Below are positions 8,133-17,614 of a stretch of 35,288 bases of DNA, piece after piece. The translations under genes were made by a program, and so were the position numbers. This DNA is from a virus: positions 1 to 35,288 of the IMG/VR virus record IMGVR_UViG_3300030108_005274; one strand, written 5' to 3'. Position 1 is the first letter of the stretch; each line of letters starts with the position of its first letter. Under the pieces are notes generated by a model that had not been told where the DNA came from, made no database searches, and saw nothing but the letters and a program-made list of their open reading frames with translations.

Positions 8133-8339
8133 TTAGTTTTTATTAAGACTATTAATAATTTGGGACAATGCATCTTTTATATCTTCAATGTCACTCTTCA
8201 TTTTATTCAATTCTACCTCTCTTTTATTATCACTTTTTTTCAATTTCAAATATTGATTGTATGCATTATCATCAGTATTGACAATGGCTCCTGTTTTTGA
8301 ATCTCTAAAAAGATTTGAGTGTCCTTCTACTTTTATCAT
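8133..8339 (-). CDS. Small coiled-coil protein, conserved in T4-like marine phages
   Basis: A protein of 68 aa. The N-terminal half (MIKVEGHSNLFRDSKTGAIV, then NDDNAYNQYLKLKK) looks like the small phage protein often found beside baseplate or head genes in this group. The C-terminal half (ELNKMKSDIEDIKDALSQII) has heptad spacing of hydrophobic residues, so it is likely to form a coiled coil. Its ATG overlaps the stop of the 2540-aa gene by four bases, a coupling that argues it is real and expressed with the baseplate cluster. The function is unknown; a chaperone or minor structural role is possible. Confidence 0.7.
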   Translation of the reverse strand: MIKVEGHSNLFRDSKTGAIVNTDDNAYNQYLKLKKSDNKREVELNKMKSDIEDIKDALSQIINSLNKN

Positions 8340-11300
8340 CTTACTGCAATTGTCCTTAATTCTTTTATTCTTGGAACTTCCGCTTGATTTGAACTTGACA
8401 TAACAATCTTTATGGTGTAACCATTAAATTCATCTAAATTGTCAGCAGTAAATTGATATTCTGAAAATCTATCAGATGTGTTTGCTGGTACGAATGCATC
8501 TGGTCTTCCATCATTTTTTGTTGGATCTACGACCAAATCACCAAATCCATCATCTGGATCTACATTTGTTAAATTTTTATAACCAGGAAATAGTTCAAAA
8601 GATTGTGCAATTTCCTCCGAATTGATTCTATTTAAACTATATAAAACTCTAAAATCAGCAGAAGCAGGTCTATTCGCAGTTAAAATAACTTTAAGTGATG
8701 TTGCTGGTTTTGATAATTTAATACTGTTTGAAACATAAACAGCTGCATGAGGATCATTTATTATTGAATTGACTTCACCATTTACGTCATAATGATCAAG
8801 ATCTATTGGTCTATTAACTCTACTTGAATATAATTCGACATTAGGTAACGTTCTCATTGAGATTGCTGGTGATAAATTTGGATTGTTTGAACTTAAGTTT
8901 AAAAGTAATGTAAATGATTTATTTTCTGGAAGACCATTTAAATATTGAATCTCATTAACTTTAGATGCCACCATACGAACACTATTTAAAGAGTTTAAGT
9001 TATTAAGAGAAATAGATTCATAACCTTGATCAACAAATGATGCTTCATTTCCTGCTACACTTGCTCCAGATATCGTTCTCATTGATGCATTAATATCGGT
9101 TCTTGCACCATCGACTCCAACAGGAGTAGCAATTGTAATATTAGGTTTTATAGAATTGAATAAAATATTTTTAGTCGATTTTACTAAATTTCCACCAGTT
9201 GATTCTTTTGAATTAAATGATAATTGTGGGAAATTGATTGAATCCGATGATCTATCTTTACCATTTGTGGATCTATCAAACTCAACAAAATGACTATCTA
9301 ATTCTATTTCATTATTGTTTACATTAAAATTATTTTTAGATAATCTTCTTATTGAAACACCGTTTAATTCATATTTACTAACTAAGGTGCTGACATCATG
9401 ACTTATAACCACTGTGTTATCAACTCCCCTTCCGTTAGCACCAGAGGCAATATTTAACACCCCTTCTCCAACACCATCATATCCTATAATCTCATTACCT
9501 ATGATGACGTAACCTGTATTAATTCCACTTACAGTAGATCCTTCAAAATCAACAAATACTGATGTGCTTGCAACACTTATATTACTTGATTCAACATTTG
9601 ATAAAATGGAACTTAACTCTGTCGGGACTACATCACTTGTAATATTTGTCAAATTTAGTTTGTTTGCACTAGAATGCATACCATGTTCAAGATTTCTGAC
9701 TTTAAATAAATTTCCAGCGTTAACACCTGTAGTAGTGAAATCATTTGCTGTGATGGTGGTTAATGCTAAACTTACGATATTATTGTTATCGTCAAAGAAA
9801 CTCAAAGCAGCGCCAACATTAGCTGGGAATGAGTTATTATCACCTTTAATATTAGTTAAAAATATTCTATTAGTATGATCAGTTGCGTTAACACTTGTAA
9901 CTGTGATTCTTGCTCCTCTACCTTGACCTCCTTTAGTTCCTACACTACTTGTTGTTATTCCAATGACATCTCCAACTTTGTATCCAACAGCAACACCAAA
10001 CGATTCACCCATTTTATTAAGACCTCCATCTAGGACATCTATATTTGATATAGAAGTTATCGCACCAGTATCAGAATCAACTCCTGTAATACTGAGTCCA
10101 ATTCCACTACCTTTACCTGTAATTGCAAATGTATCAACAGAAGAATCAGTTGTGTAGTTCAATCCACCATCAGTGATTTGTAAAGCAGTAACACTCGCAC
10201 CAACACCTGTTATAACAGCAGTGCTTGTGGAATTTATACCACAAATTTTCCTGCCTGTGGTTAATATTCCAACTATTTCACTATTAGAAGTAGAAATTCC
10301 AATTGATCCAGTTTTAGGGAATGTTTCTATCGGATTTGGAGATAATTTTGGAATATAATCATTACCTTCACCCAACTCAGAATTATGTAAAAGTAATGAA
10401 CCATTGGATACAAATTGAGCTTTGTATAATTTAAATGTCAAATCTTGTTCATTGTCTTCTGACCATAACGCACCATTTTGTGATTTAAAGATTGCTCCTA
10501 GTGTATATTGCTGTGAATATTGTATTGATTCTCCTCCAGTTGCACCAGGTATAGATTGAGGATTTAAGGCATTTTGTCCAGCAATTCCAGTGAAAACAGT
10601 ATATTTGTCTGAATCTGGGGCAAGTAAAACAATTGCATAAGTTTCATTGGGACTTAGATAAAGAGGTTCATCAAATGTAAATTTAGTTCCAACTGATGCA
10701 TCCTCAGATGTTTGGATTAATTGATTAGAAACACCATTTACAAAGACAGTTGATGCTAATGTTTTAGATGCTAAAATTGTTCTTGAAGGTCTAGTACCCT
10801 CATCTGTAGTCCTCATTTGTAAAGTTACATCTGTATTTGGATCGATTGTTCTAAAGAATACTTCAACCGATGTAATATAAGCACCATTCTGATCATTAGA
10901 AGTATTAAGTGCATTTTCAGTTTGTGGATTTCTTGAGCCTATGACAAATGTTTGTGCTAAAGGATCATAATATTCTGCTTCTACTATGTTCACAACTTCA
11001 TTTTTAACCTCGATACCACTTTTACTTGCATCTGTAGTAATATCAACTGATTGATTTATATTGTATGTGGTTGAGGTATTTGTAATAATTGTCTCTTTTT
11101 CAAAATCTATACTTGTCCCTTGAGATGTGAATGGAATTTGGGCAGCAAATATGTTTGGATCTACACCAGGTATGAATGTTGAATTTGTTGGACTTGATGT
11201 AAGTAAGAAAGTAATTGTTCCTGTTTCCCATCTTCTATCTGGAGGTGGAGTAGTATTTGGTTCTTTTACAAAAAATGTTCCTATTAAATCACCTCTATTA

Positions 11301-14300
11301 TCACTTATTAATCTTTTATCTTTAACAAATGCCACGGCACCACTTTCGTTTCCAACTAATTTAAAACCTGTATCTAAGTATCCATAATATGATGGTTGTG
11401 ACATATCAGATAATGAAAGTGTATCTACATTGACAATAGGTGTTGTAAGAGAATAACTTTGAGATAAACTATCCGCACTATCATTTTGATATGTGTAAGG
11501 ATTAAATTGATATGATTCACTTGGGTTATTAAATTCACCAGTTTTATGATCTGGTCTACTAACTCTAAATTGACCAACCTTGGTTCCTTGTAAATTAAAT
11601 ACAACAACTGTTTCACCAGTTATAAATGAAGCACCACTAGTTCCTGAAGCAGATCCATTTATTGTTGGAGTAACTTCAACCAATTTTGGTACAAAGTCTA
11701 CAACTATTTTATCTAAAAATGTATAGAATCGTGTATATGAAGGAAAACTAGTAGTTTCAAATTGCACATTCCTTGATCTCACAAATGTTGCTGTTGAGGA
11801 AGTGACTTTGTTATTAATAACAGTGTCTCTGCCAAAAAGAGTGATTTCACCTTTGCTTTCACCTTTTAAAGATATACTACCGGAAACAGTACTGCTTCCA
11901 CCATCTGTTGTTGTTTGTAAACTCTCAATTATATCTCCATTACCGACTCCAAGTGCAGCTCCCTGACCAGGAGTTAACAGTTTTTTAGTTGTATTAGTGG
12001 TTACATTTGTAAGATTACCAGAAAGTGTTGCATCTTCTATAGTTGTGTTTAATTCAATAGTTTTTTTAGAGGTTACGGGATCTGCGTCTGACTCTCTTGT
12101 TTCTCCATCCCTTTCTGTTGTTCTTGTCCATAAATCAGAGGCAGGAGTTAATTTTATTTGACCGGTATATGTTGGAACTAAAAATGGATTAATATTTAAA
12201 GAACTAGTAGCATATTCCTGACCAAACCATTCAACTTCTTCATAATTTAAGGTTATTAAATCACCAGTTCTTCTTACATTTGAGTCAAATAATTCATTAT
12301 TTTGTCTTACATCAAAATCTGCTTGTGATTTTGGAACTGCTAATTTTGGAACTAAATCAACAGTATTTCTAGACCTTGATGGGAAAATAAGATTTGAAAA
12401 TGTATCAACTTCAATATCAGATAATATTAAATTCATCAAATTATAATTTCTAAATGGATCTACAAAAAATCCACTTTTAAATCTATTTCTACCCTCTGAA
12501 TCTAATATTTGAAGAGTTTGTACATTACTTTCTAGTAATGATAAAGAAGTTACTTCCTCTAAATTTGAAACTCTATCCTCAATAGTTCCAATATCCTTCA
12601 TTGTAAATCTTTTATTTTCAGTTATCAACAATCGTGCATTTTCAGGATTAAAAAGATAAGGTGGTAAAGTAATTGTTGCCAACTTCATTAATCCATCGTT
12701 TCTAGATGGAGGTTTTGGATTTAATGATGATATTCCCTTTTCATATACTAAATTACCATTTTTACTAAGATACAAAGTATCAACTCTTGGTAAATAGAAA
12801 TTATAACTTAAGGAAAAACTTTCATTAGGTGTAATAAATTGTTTTATTGTTGAAAAATTTCTTGAATCAAATGAAAATGGTGATAATGTATCTGTGCTTA
12901 TATCATATACTGGTACTCTTGGTCTAAAATCAATTGTATCTGATGCTCTGACATTAGATGATCCTATATTAGGAATATCAAAATTAAATCTCTCTTTATT
13001 ATAACTTAGTACTGTAAATACATCACCTTCATCATCATTGTCAACAGAATAATAATCAAAAATTATTAACAGTCTTTTTGATGGAGGTGTAGTATTTCTT
13101 TTTCTAGAAATTCTGGAATAATCATAGTATTCATTTCTCTGCCCTTTATCCAAATCATATGAGTTGGTAAGATCTTTATATTTTCCTACATTTATTATAC
13201 TATTGATTTTTGTTTGAATATTTGATTCTGAAAAAGTAACATCATCTGCTAATCCAAACCTTTCTGCAGTCAAGTAAATTATAGATAGTTGATTTGAAGT
13301 TGGTTTACCCACCACTCTGGCAACAATGGACTTATCATCACTAATGATATCTTCACCAATAATTGCATTATTATCAACATCTACAGTATCACTAAAACTT
13401 AATGTATCTAATATCGGATCATTTTCATCTAAAGATTCAAATATAGCTAAAACTTTAACCGCATCAGGATAATTAAGTGATATTTCTTGATCTTGAACTC
13501 TTAAACCATATCTTCTATCAAATGTTAGACCATCTTGAATCGAATTGCTTACATTTCCAGTTAAACCAGATGTTCTATCGTTTGATAATCTTACATAATA
13601 TAATTGACTTTTATTATATATTTTTAGTTTACTTTTTATTTCATTTTTTGATAAAGTTGAGTTTAAGACAACAGTGTGATTATTTAATCCAGTTAATGTA
13701 AAAGTGGTGCCATCAGTACTAAAATTATCACGATTTAGAGGCTGTATTGTCCCACCAACATTATGAACTGAATAACGTTCTTGGTCAAAAGATATGAAAC
13801 TGGAGTTTAATAAATCAGTATCACTAGATGAATTAACTGTAACAGTTCCTCCAGATATAGTTTTTGGAGCAATTTGTTTAGTTACTGTTAATTGTGAATT
13901 TGATAAATCAACAGATTCAATATTACCATTATTTAAAGATTTAAATAAACTACCTGTACCTCTTATATTTGGTGCAGCAGCAAACATTGATACTTGAACG
14001 TTTGTAGTTGGAAGAGACCCTTCAAAAACACCAAATACTGTGCCTAAGGGTTCTATCACCATTGATAATCCACCACTTGCGATTGATTTAACTTTGTTAA
14101 ATCTTTCTGTGTTTATACCTGGACTTATGTATCTGACTATTGATCCTTTTCTTAATCCTGTAAAAGGTTCTCCTCCAGCAGTTACAGTTGAAATTCCTCC
14201 ACCTGCACCAGAAGCTGCGCTTATATCTACGTTACTTATACCACCTGGAATCCTAAATCTTTCAAGAAAAGAGTTTGCTTTAAATCCACTACCTGATATG

Positions 14301-15958
14301 TTTGGAAAATTACTAGAAGTTGGTTGAGAAACAGATTTTATTTGTTGTATATTATTTGATGTTACAATACCTACACTTCTTTCTAAATCAATTCCATTTA
14401 CAGTTAATTCTTCTCCAACCATAAATGTACCTGAAGTTTCACTTAAAGTTACAATTCCTACAGTGCTGGCGTGATGAGGTCTGACAAATCCAGATGCATT
14501 TGAATTTTTTCCTCTAACAAAAGATCCCTCAGGTAGTGTAGATATACCAACAGGTGTATTTAAAGTTATAGTTGAAAATGTTTGTAAATCAAATAATCTC
14601 AAATCCCAATTTGTTGTATCTCCCGAATAAGCAGAATTTTCCAAATTAAAACTGTAAACTCTTGCACTTCCTATCAAATTACCTTCCGAATTGAAATTAT
14701 CAAATAACTTGACAACTGTTCCTTGTTTTGGAACTCCTTGAACATTATTAACTCTCAATATATTACCCATCTCAAAATCAACTGCACTATTTGTTACGAT
14801 ACCAACATCTCTAGGTTTTTCAACATCAATAATACTTGTTGTAGACTTTAAAACTCTATTCCCTCTAACATAAGATAAACCAGGTGATACTTTTACACAC
14901 ATTAAATCATCAGAAGGTGTATTATCTTGATCTGTTAATTGATTACTAAAATATAGTCCATTATTACCTAACTTATCATTCAGAGAATTATGTATGGATG
15001 GTCTAAATGCTCTAACTGAATAATTTCCAGATTCTTCAAAAGTTCTTTGAGCAAGAACATCTCCTAAAATATTTAAATCATTATTTACACCCTCTCCAAC
15101 TTTTTTTATTTTACCATCTTCAATCTCAAGTAACAATATAAAGTCAGTATCATTTTTATCAGTTAATAATTTTTTTGTAAGAGTTAAATTTATTTGTAAT
15201 CTATCAGCACCAGGTGCTGCAAAATTTGTAAAACCTGTTGCATTATCGTATAATGAACTATCTTCTTTTGCATTTATAATTATTTCATCTACTTTCAAAC
15301 CAACACGATAGGATGGTTTATTTTCAAAAGCATCTAATATTATTGATTGTTGATCAACATTAACAAAATAACCTCTAATATAGTATACTCCCTTATCAAT
15401 ATGAACTAAAGAACCAAAACCAGTAGAATTATTTGATATTAAAGACGCTACAGGGGTTCCTGCATTTATTGTGGTATTACCATATACAATATTTTCATCA
15501 CATACTAATGATTCTCCGTTTTGAAATGTATCAAAACTACTTAAATTGTTTCCAGAAGATATTTGGTCAACATGTAAAATTATTTGACTATTATTTTCTG
15601 AGTCGGTTATTGTTGTTGCTAACTTTACATTTGCACGTATTCCTGAAGATTGACCTGATACTGTTTTACCAATTAAATTATTCGTATATAATGATACATC
15701 AACACCAAAGTTTGTAGAATTTAATTTTATAGCTCTAACATTATCCTGAAATGATGGATCACCTGGTATTACTTTTGCCCCATTCTTAAAAACATAAGTA
15801 CTTAGTTTAGATAATTGATCTTGTGATATTGATTGAGAACTAGTTAATTCTCTTGCTTGAACTGGAAAACCAGGTTTGTAAAGAACTTTGTAAAAATTTT
15901 TAGATTCATCAAAATCATCATAATATGGACTTGTATTTAAATTTGTTTTTTGTTTCAT
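8336..15958 (-). CDS. Giant baseplate/virion structural protein with DUF4815-type N-terminus (gp9/gp10 position)
   Basis: A protein of 2540 aa. Residues ~5-75 (NLNTSPYYDDFDESKNFYKV, PGFPVQARELTSSQSIS, NGAKVIPGD) match the DUF4815 pattern of large phage tail proteins. Around residue 1660 begins DPLAQTFVIGSRNPQ followed by YITSVEVFFRTIDPN, a region conserved in the corresponding proteins of marine T4-like phages. The C-terminal ~150 residues form a probable beta domain. Short recurring modules lie between: a G-rich unit near 2000 (ITDGGLNYTTDS) and an ID-E-type unit near 2150-2186. By position after gp8 it replaces the T4 gp9/gp10 region, so a wedge or tail-pin role is inferred. T4 gp10 is only about 600 aa. 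It starts five bases after gp8. Confidence 0.85.
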   Translation of the reverse strand: MKQKTNLNTSPYYDDFDESKNFYKVLYKPGFPVQARELTSSQSISQDQLSKLSTYVFKNGAKVIPGDPSFQDNVRAIKLNSTNFGVDVSLYTNNLIGKTVSGQSSGIRANVKLATTITDSENNSQIILHVDQISSGNNLSSFDTFQNGESLVCDENIVYGNTTINAGTPVASLISNNSTGFGSLVHIDKGVYYIRGYFVNVDQQSIILDAFENKPSYRVGLKVDEIIINAKEDSSLYDNATGFTNFAAPGADRLQINLTLTKKLLTDKNDTDFILLLEIEDGKIKKVGEGVNNDLNILGDVLAQRTFEESGNYSVRAFRPSIHNSLNDKLGNNGLYFSNQLTDQDNTPSDDLMCVKVSPGLSYVRGNRVLKSTTSIIDVEKPRDVGIVTNSAVDFEMGNILRVNNVQGVPKQGTVVKLFDNFNSEGNLIGSARVYSFNLENSAYSGDTTNWDLRLFDLQTFSTITLNTPVGISTLPEGSFVRGKNSNASGFVRPHHASTVGIVTLSETSGTFMVGEELTVNGIDLERSVGIVTSNNIQQIKSVSQPTSSNFPNISGSGFKANSFLERFRIPGGISNVDISAASGAGGGISTVTAGGEPFTGLRKGSIVRYISPGINTERFNKVKSIASGGLSMVIEPLGTVFGVFEGSLPTTNVQVSMFAAAPNIRGTGSLFKSLNNGNIESVDLSNSQLTVTKQIAPKTISGGTVTVNSSSDTDLLNSSFISFDQERYSVHNVGGTIQPLNRDNFSTDGTTFTLTGLNNHTVVLNSTLSKNEIKSKLKIYNKSQLYYVRLSNDRTSGLTGNVSNSIQDGLTFDRRYGLRVQDQEISLNYPDAVKVLAIFESLDENDPILDTLSFSDTVDVDNNAIIGEDIISDDKSIVARVVGKPTSNQLSIIYLTAERFGLADDVTFSESNIQTKINSIINVGKYKDLTNSYDLDKGQRNEYYDYSRISRKRNTTPPSKRLLIIFDYYSVDNDDEGDVFTVLSYNKERFNFDIPNIGSSNVRASDTIDFRPRVPVYDISTDTLSPFSFDSRNFSTIKQFITPNESFSLSYNFYLPRVDTLYLSKNGNLVYEKGISSLNPKPPSRNDGLMKLATITLPPYLFNPENARLLITENKRFTMKDIGTIEDRVSNLEEVTSLSLLESNVQTLQILDSEGRNRFKSGFFVDPFRNYNLMNLILSDIEVDTFSNLIFPSRSRNTVDLVPKLAVPKSQADFDVRQNNELFDSNVRRTGDLITLNYEEVEWFGQEYATSSLNINPFLVPTYTGQIKLTPASDLWTRTTERDGETRESDADPVTSKKTIELNTTIEDATLSGNLTNVTTNTTKKLLTPGQGAALGVGNGDIIESLQTTTDGGSSTVSGSISLKGESKGEITLFGRDTVINNKVTSSTATFVRSRNVQFETTSFPSYTRFYTFLDKIVVDFVPKLVEVTPTINGSASGTSGASFITGETVVVFNLQGTKVGQFRVSRPDHKTGEFNNPSESYQFNPYTYQNDSADSLSQSYSLTTPIVNVDTLSLSDMSQPSYYGYLDTGFKLVGNESGAVAFVKDKRLISDNRGDLIGTFFVKEPNTTPPPDRRWETGTITFLLTSSPTNSTFIPGVDPNIFAAQIPFTSQGTSIDFEKETIITNTSTTYNINQSVDITTDASKSGIEVKNEVVNIVEAEYYDPLAQTFVIGSRNPQTENALNTSNDQNGAYITSVEVFFRTIDPNTDVTLQMRTTDEGTRPSRTILASKTLASTVFVNGVSNQLIQTSEDASVGTKFTFDEPLYLSPNETYAIVLLAPDSDKYTVFTGIAGQNALNPQSIPGATGGESIQYSQQYTLGAIFKSQNGALWSEDNEQDLTFKLYKAQFVSNGSLLLHNSELGEGNDYIPKLSPNPIETFPKTGSIGISTSNSEIVGILTTGRKICGINSTSTAVITGVGASVTALQITDGGLNYTTDSSVDTFAITGKGSGIGLSITGVDSDTGAITSISNIDVLDGGLNKMGESFGVAVGYKVGDVIGITTSSVGTKGGQGRGARITVTSVNATDHTNRIFLTNIKGDNNSFPANVGAALSFFDDNNNIVSLALTTITANDFTTTGVNAGNLFKVRNLEHGMHSSANKLNLTNITSDVVPTELSSILSNVESSNISVASTSVFVDFEGSTVSGINTGYVIIGNEIIGYDGVGEGVLNIASGANGRGVDNTVVISHDVSTLVSKYELNGVSIRRLSKNNFNVNNNEIELDSHFVEFDRSTNGKDRSSDSINFPQLSFNSKESTGGNLVKSTKNILFNSIKPNITIATPVGVDGARTDINASMRTISGASVAGNEASFVDQGYESISLNNLNSLNSVRMVASKVNEIQYLNGLPENKSFTLLLNLSSNNPNLSPAISMRTLPNVELYSSRVNRPIDLDHYDVNGEVNSIINDPHAAVYVSNSIKLSKPATSLKVILTANRPASADFRVLYSLNRINSEEIAQSFELFPGYKNLTNVDPDDGFGDLVVDPTKNDGRPDAFVPANTSDRFSEYQFTADNLDEFNGYTIKIVMSSSNQAEVPRIKELRTIAVR

Positions 15959-15963
15959 TTTAC

Positions 15964-17583
15964 TTAAAATTCAAGAACGATTTTTACATCTTCTTTTTGC
16001 CTAGAGTTTCTTTCGACCAATTCTCTATTATCAATGTAGATAATATCTCCTGTTTTTTTATTTATCTCCTCCTGAGAGATTCCATTTGTGAAAGTAACTC
16101 CTAAATTAATTATTTTGTTATTAACAACTGTTGTGATACCACTAAAAGTGGTATCAACAGATTTTGTAAATGCTAGATCAGGATCTGTGTTATCTGATAT
16201 AATAGATTCATTTGATGACTCAAATGCTATGACTTTTGATTGTGTTGACGTATTAGGATTATCAGTTTGATCATTTCCATTTACAAAGTATAATGATCTA
16301 TCTTGGTAAAATTTTAAAATTTTTGTATCTTTATCATAAGAGGAAATATATCCTCTAGCAATTCCATTTGATGTTGATTGTGTTATTCCAACACCAATTA
16401 ATGACTTAGTGATGCCTATGTCTGAAGTTAATTTTAATGAAGATAGTGAACTAAATTGATTTAAAGTAAAAGTAGCAGCAGAACTTACTTGACTGGGATT
16501 TTTTATGATTCCTATCTGTGAAAACTTAGTATCTGTTGGAAAATCTTTAGTGGAATCATCAAATCTAGCATAAATTAAAACTTTATCGGAACCTAATTCT
16601 TTATATACGTTATGTCCGTGTCCTTTTGAAGGTGGTATGATAGGAATTAGTTTTGCTGCGTTTTCAACACTTAGACTTGCTTGAGGATTTAGTTGAACTG
16701 TTGATAAATCTACCACACCAAATGTATAACCTGAACCACCTGTTGTAACTTTTGCACTTGAAATTTTTCCAGTCGTATCAACTACAATTTGAACCTTTCC
16801 TCCGGTTCCGTCACCTAAAATATCAACCTCATATGTCCCTGTTTGATACACAGCATTTACACCACTGCCAGCATTTTCAATATAAACTTTTTTAATCTGA
16901 TTTAAATTTAAATCAGAGTTTCCTGATTCTCTTACATTTTGTATTTGACTATCAGTTGATGTTTCCCAATCATTTGGTAATACTATGAATTCAGTAGAGT
17001 CAAATTTAATGATGTCTGATGGTGATGCCGTAAACAAATATTTCCACAAGTACCCATCACCACTTGTTCCAGCAGCAGTAACTTCTAAATCAGTAAATGT
17101 AGGTTCATCAACAGATACGTTTCCCTTTACATTTGTACCACTTGATCCATTATCAATACAGACATAAACTTTAAAATCACTATTTACAACGTAAAAATTT
17201 GAATCAAATAAATTACCCGTATCACTGTTAGGAGCTGGATTGACTATAGTTTGGTAATCATGACGATACATATCGTATCTAGTGTTTGAAACCCAATTAT
17301 GTCTCTTTACAACTCTACGTATATTAGCACTATTTATTTTTTTACCAAATAACATGGTATCTCTATAATGACTGAGATATTGTAAATTATCTATAGGTGC
17401 AGGTGTTTGAGTTTGCCAATCTGCAGTTCTACCGAAACCCACAATCGTGTTTGAAAATGGTATTTTTCCAAATGGATTTGCTAATCCTAAAAATACATAA
17501 TATGAATCATCACTTGTCAATACTGAATTAACAAAATTATTAGCATTAAATATTCTGAATTGATCTGTTACAATTGCTGGCAT
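15964..17583 (-). CDS. gp8: Baseplate wedge subunit, T4 gp8-like
   Basis: A protein of 539 aa; T4 gp8 is 334 aa. MPAIVTDQFRIFNANNFVNS, then YYVFLGLANPF, is the usual N-terminus of gp8 in marine T4-like phages. Residues 60-120 (DNLQYLSHYRDTMLFGKKI, RRVVKRHNWVSN) and 315-365 (PPSKGHGHNVYKELGSDKV, then KFSQIGIIKNP) are further conserved blocks. Two [NT]xGSGY-like units at ~238 and ~283 belong to a module shared with gp14 and the giant proteins, and explain part of the extra length. gp8 dimers form the wedge that links gp6, gp7 and gp10 in T4. A perfect late promoter lies just upstream, inside the end of the noncoding gap after the 4216-aa gene. Confidence 0.88.
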   Translation of the reverse strand: MPAIVTDQFRIFNANNFVNSVLTSDDSYYVFLGLANPFGKIPFSNTIVGFGRTADWQTQTPAPIDNLQYLSHYRDTMLFGKKINSANIRRVVKRHNWVSNTRYDMYRHDYQTIVNPAPNSDTGNLFDSNFYVVNSDFKVYVCIDNGSSGTNVKGNVSVDEPTFTDLEVTAAGTSGDGYLWKYLFTASPSDIIKFDSTEFIVLPNDWETSTDSQIQNVRESGNSDLNLNQIKKVYIENAGSGVNAVYQTGTYEVDILGDGTGGKVQIVVDTTGKISSAKVTTGGSGYTFGVVDLSTVQLNPQASLSVENAAKLIPIIPPSKGHGHNVYKELGSDKVLIYARFDDSTKDFPTDTKFSQIGIIKNPSQVSSAATFTLNQFSSLSSLKLTSDIGITKSLIGVGITQSTSNGIARGYISSYDKDTKILKFYQDRSLYFVNGNDQTDNPNTSTQSKVIAFESSNESIISDNTDPDLAFTKSVDTTFSGITTVVNNKIINLGVTFTNGISQEEINKKTGDIIYIDNRELVERNSRQKEDVKIVLEF

Positions 17584-17601
17584 TATTATTGTTTTTTTAG
17601 A

Positions 17602-17609
17602 TATTTATA
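17602..17609 (-). promoter_or_regulatory. T4-type late promoter box before gp8
   Basis: The minus strand reads TATAAATA, the exact T4 late promoter core recognised by the sigma factor gp55 in T4. Eighteen bases separate it from the gp8 ATG. They contain an A7-C run and no clear Shine-Dalgarno sequence. The same arrangement precedes gp25. The box lies in the 31-base gap after the 4216-aa gene. Confidence 0.8.
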
Positions 17610-17614
17610 CATCA

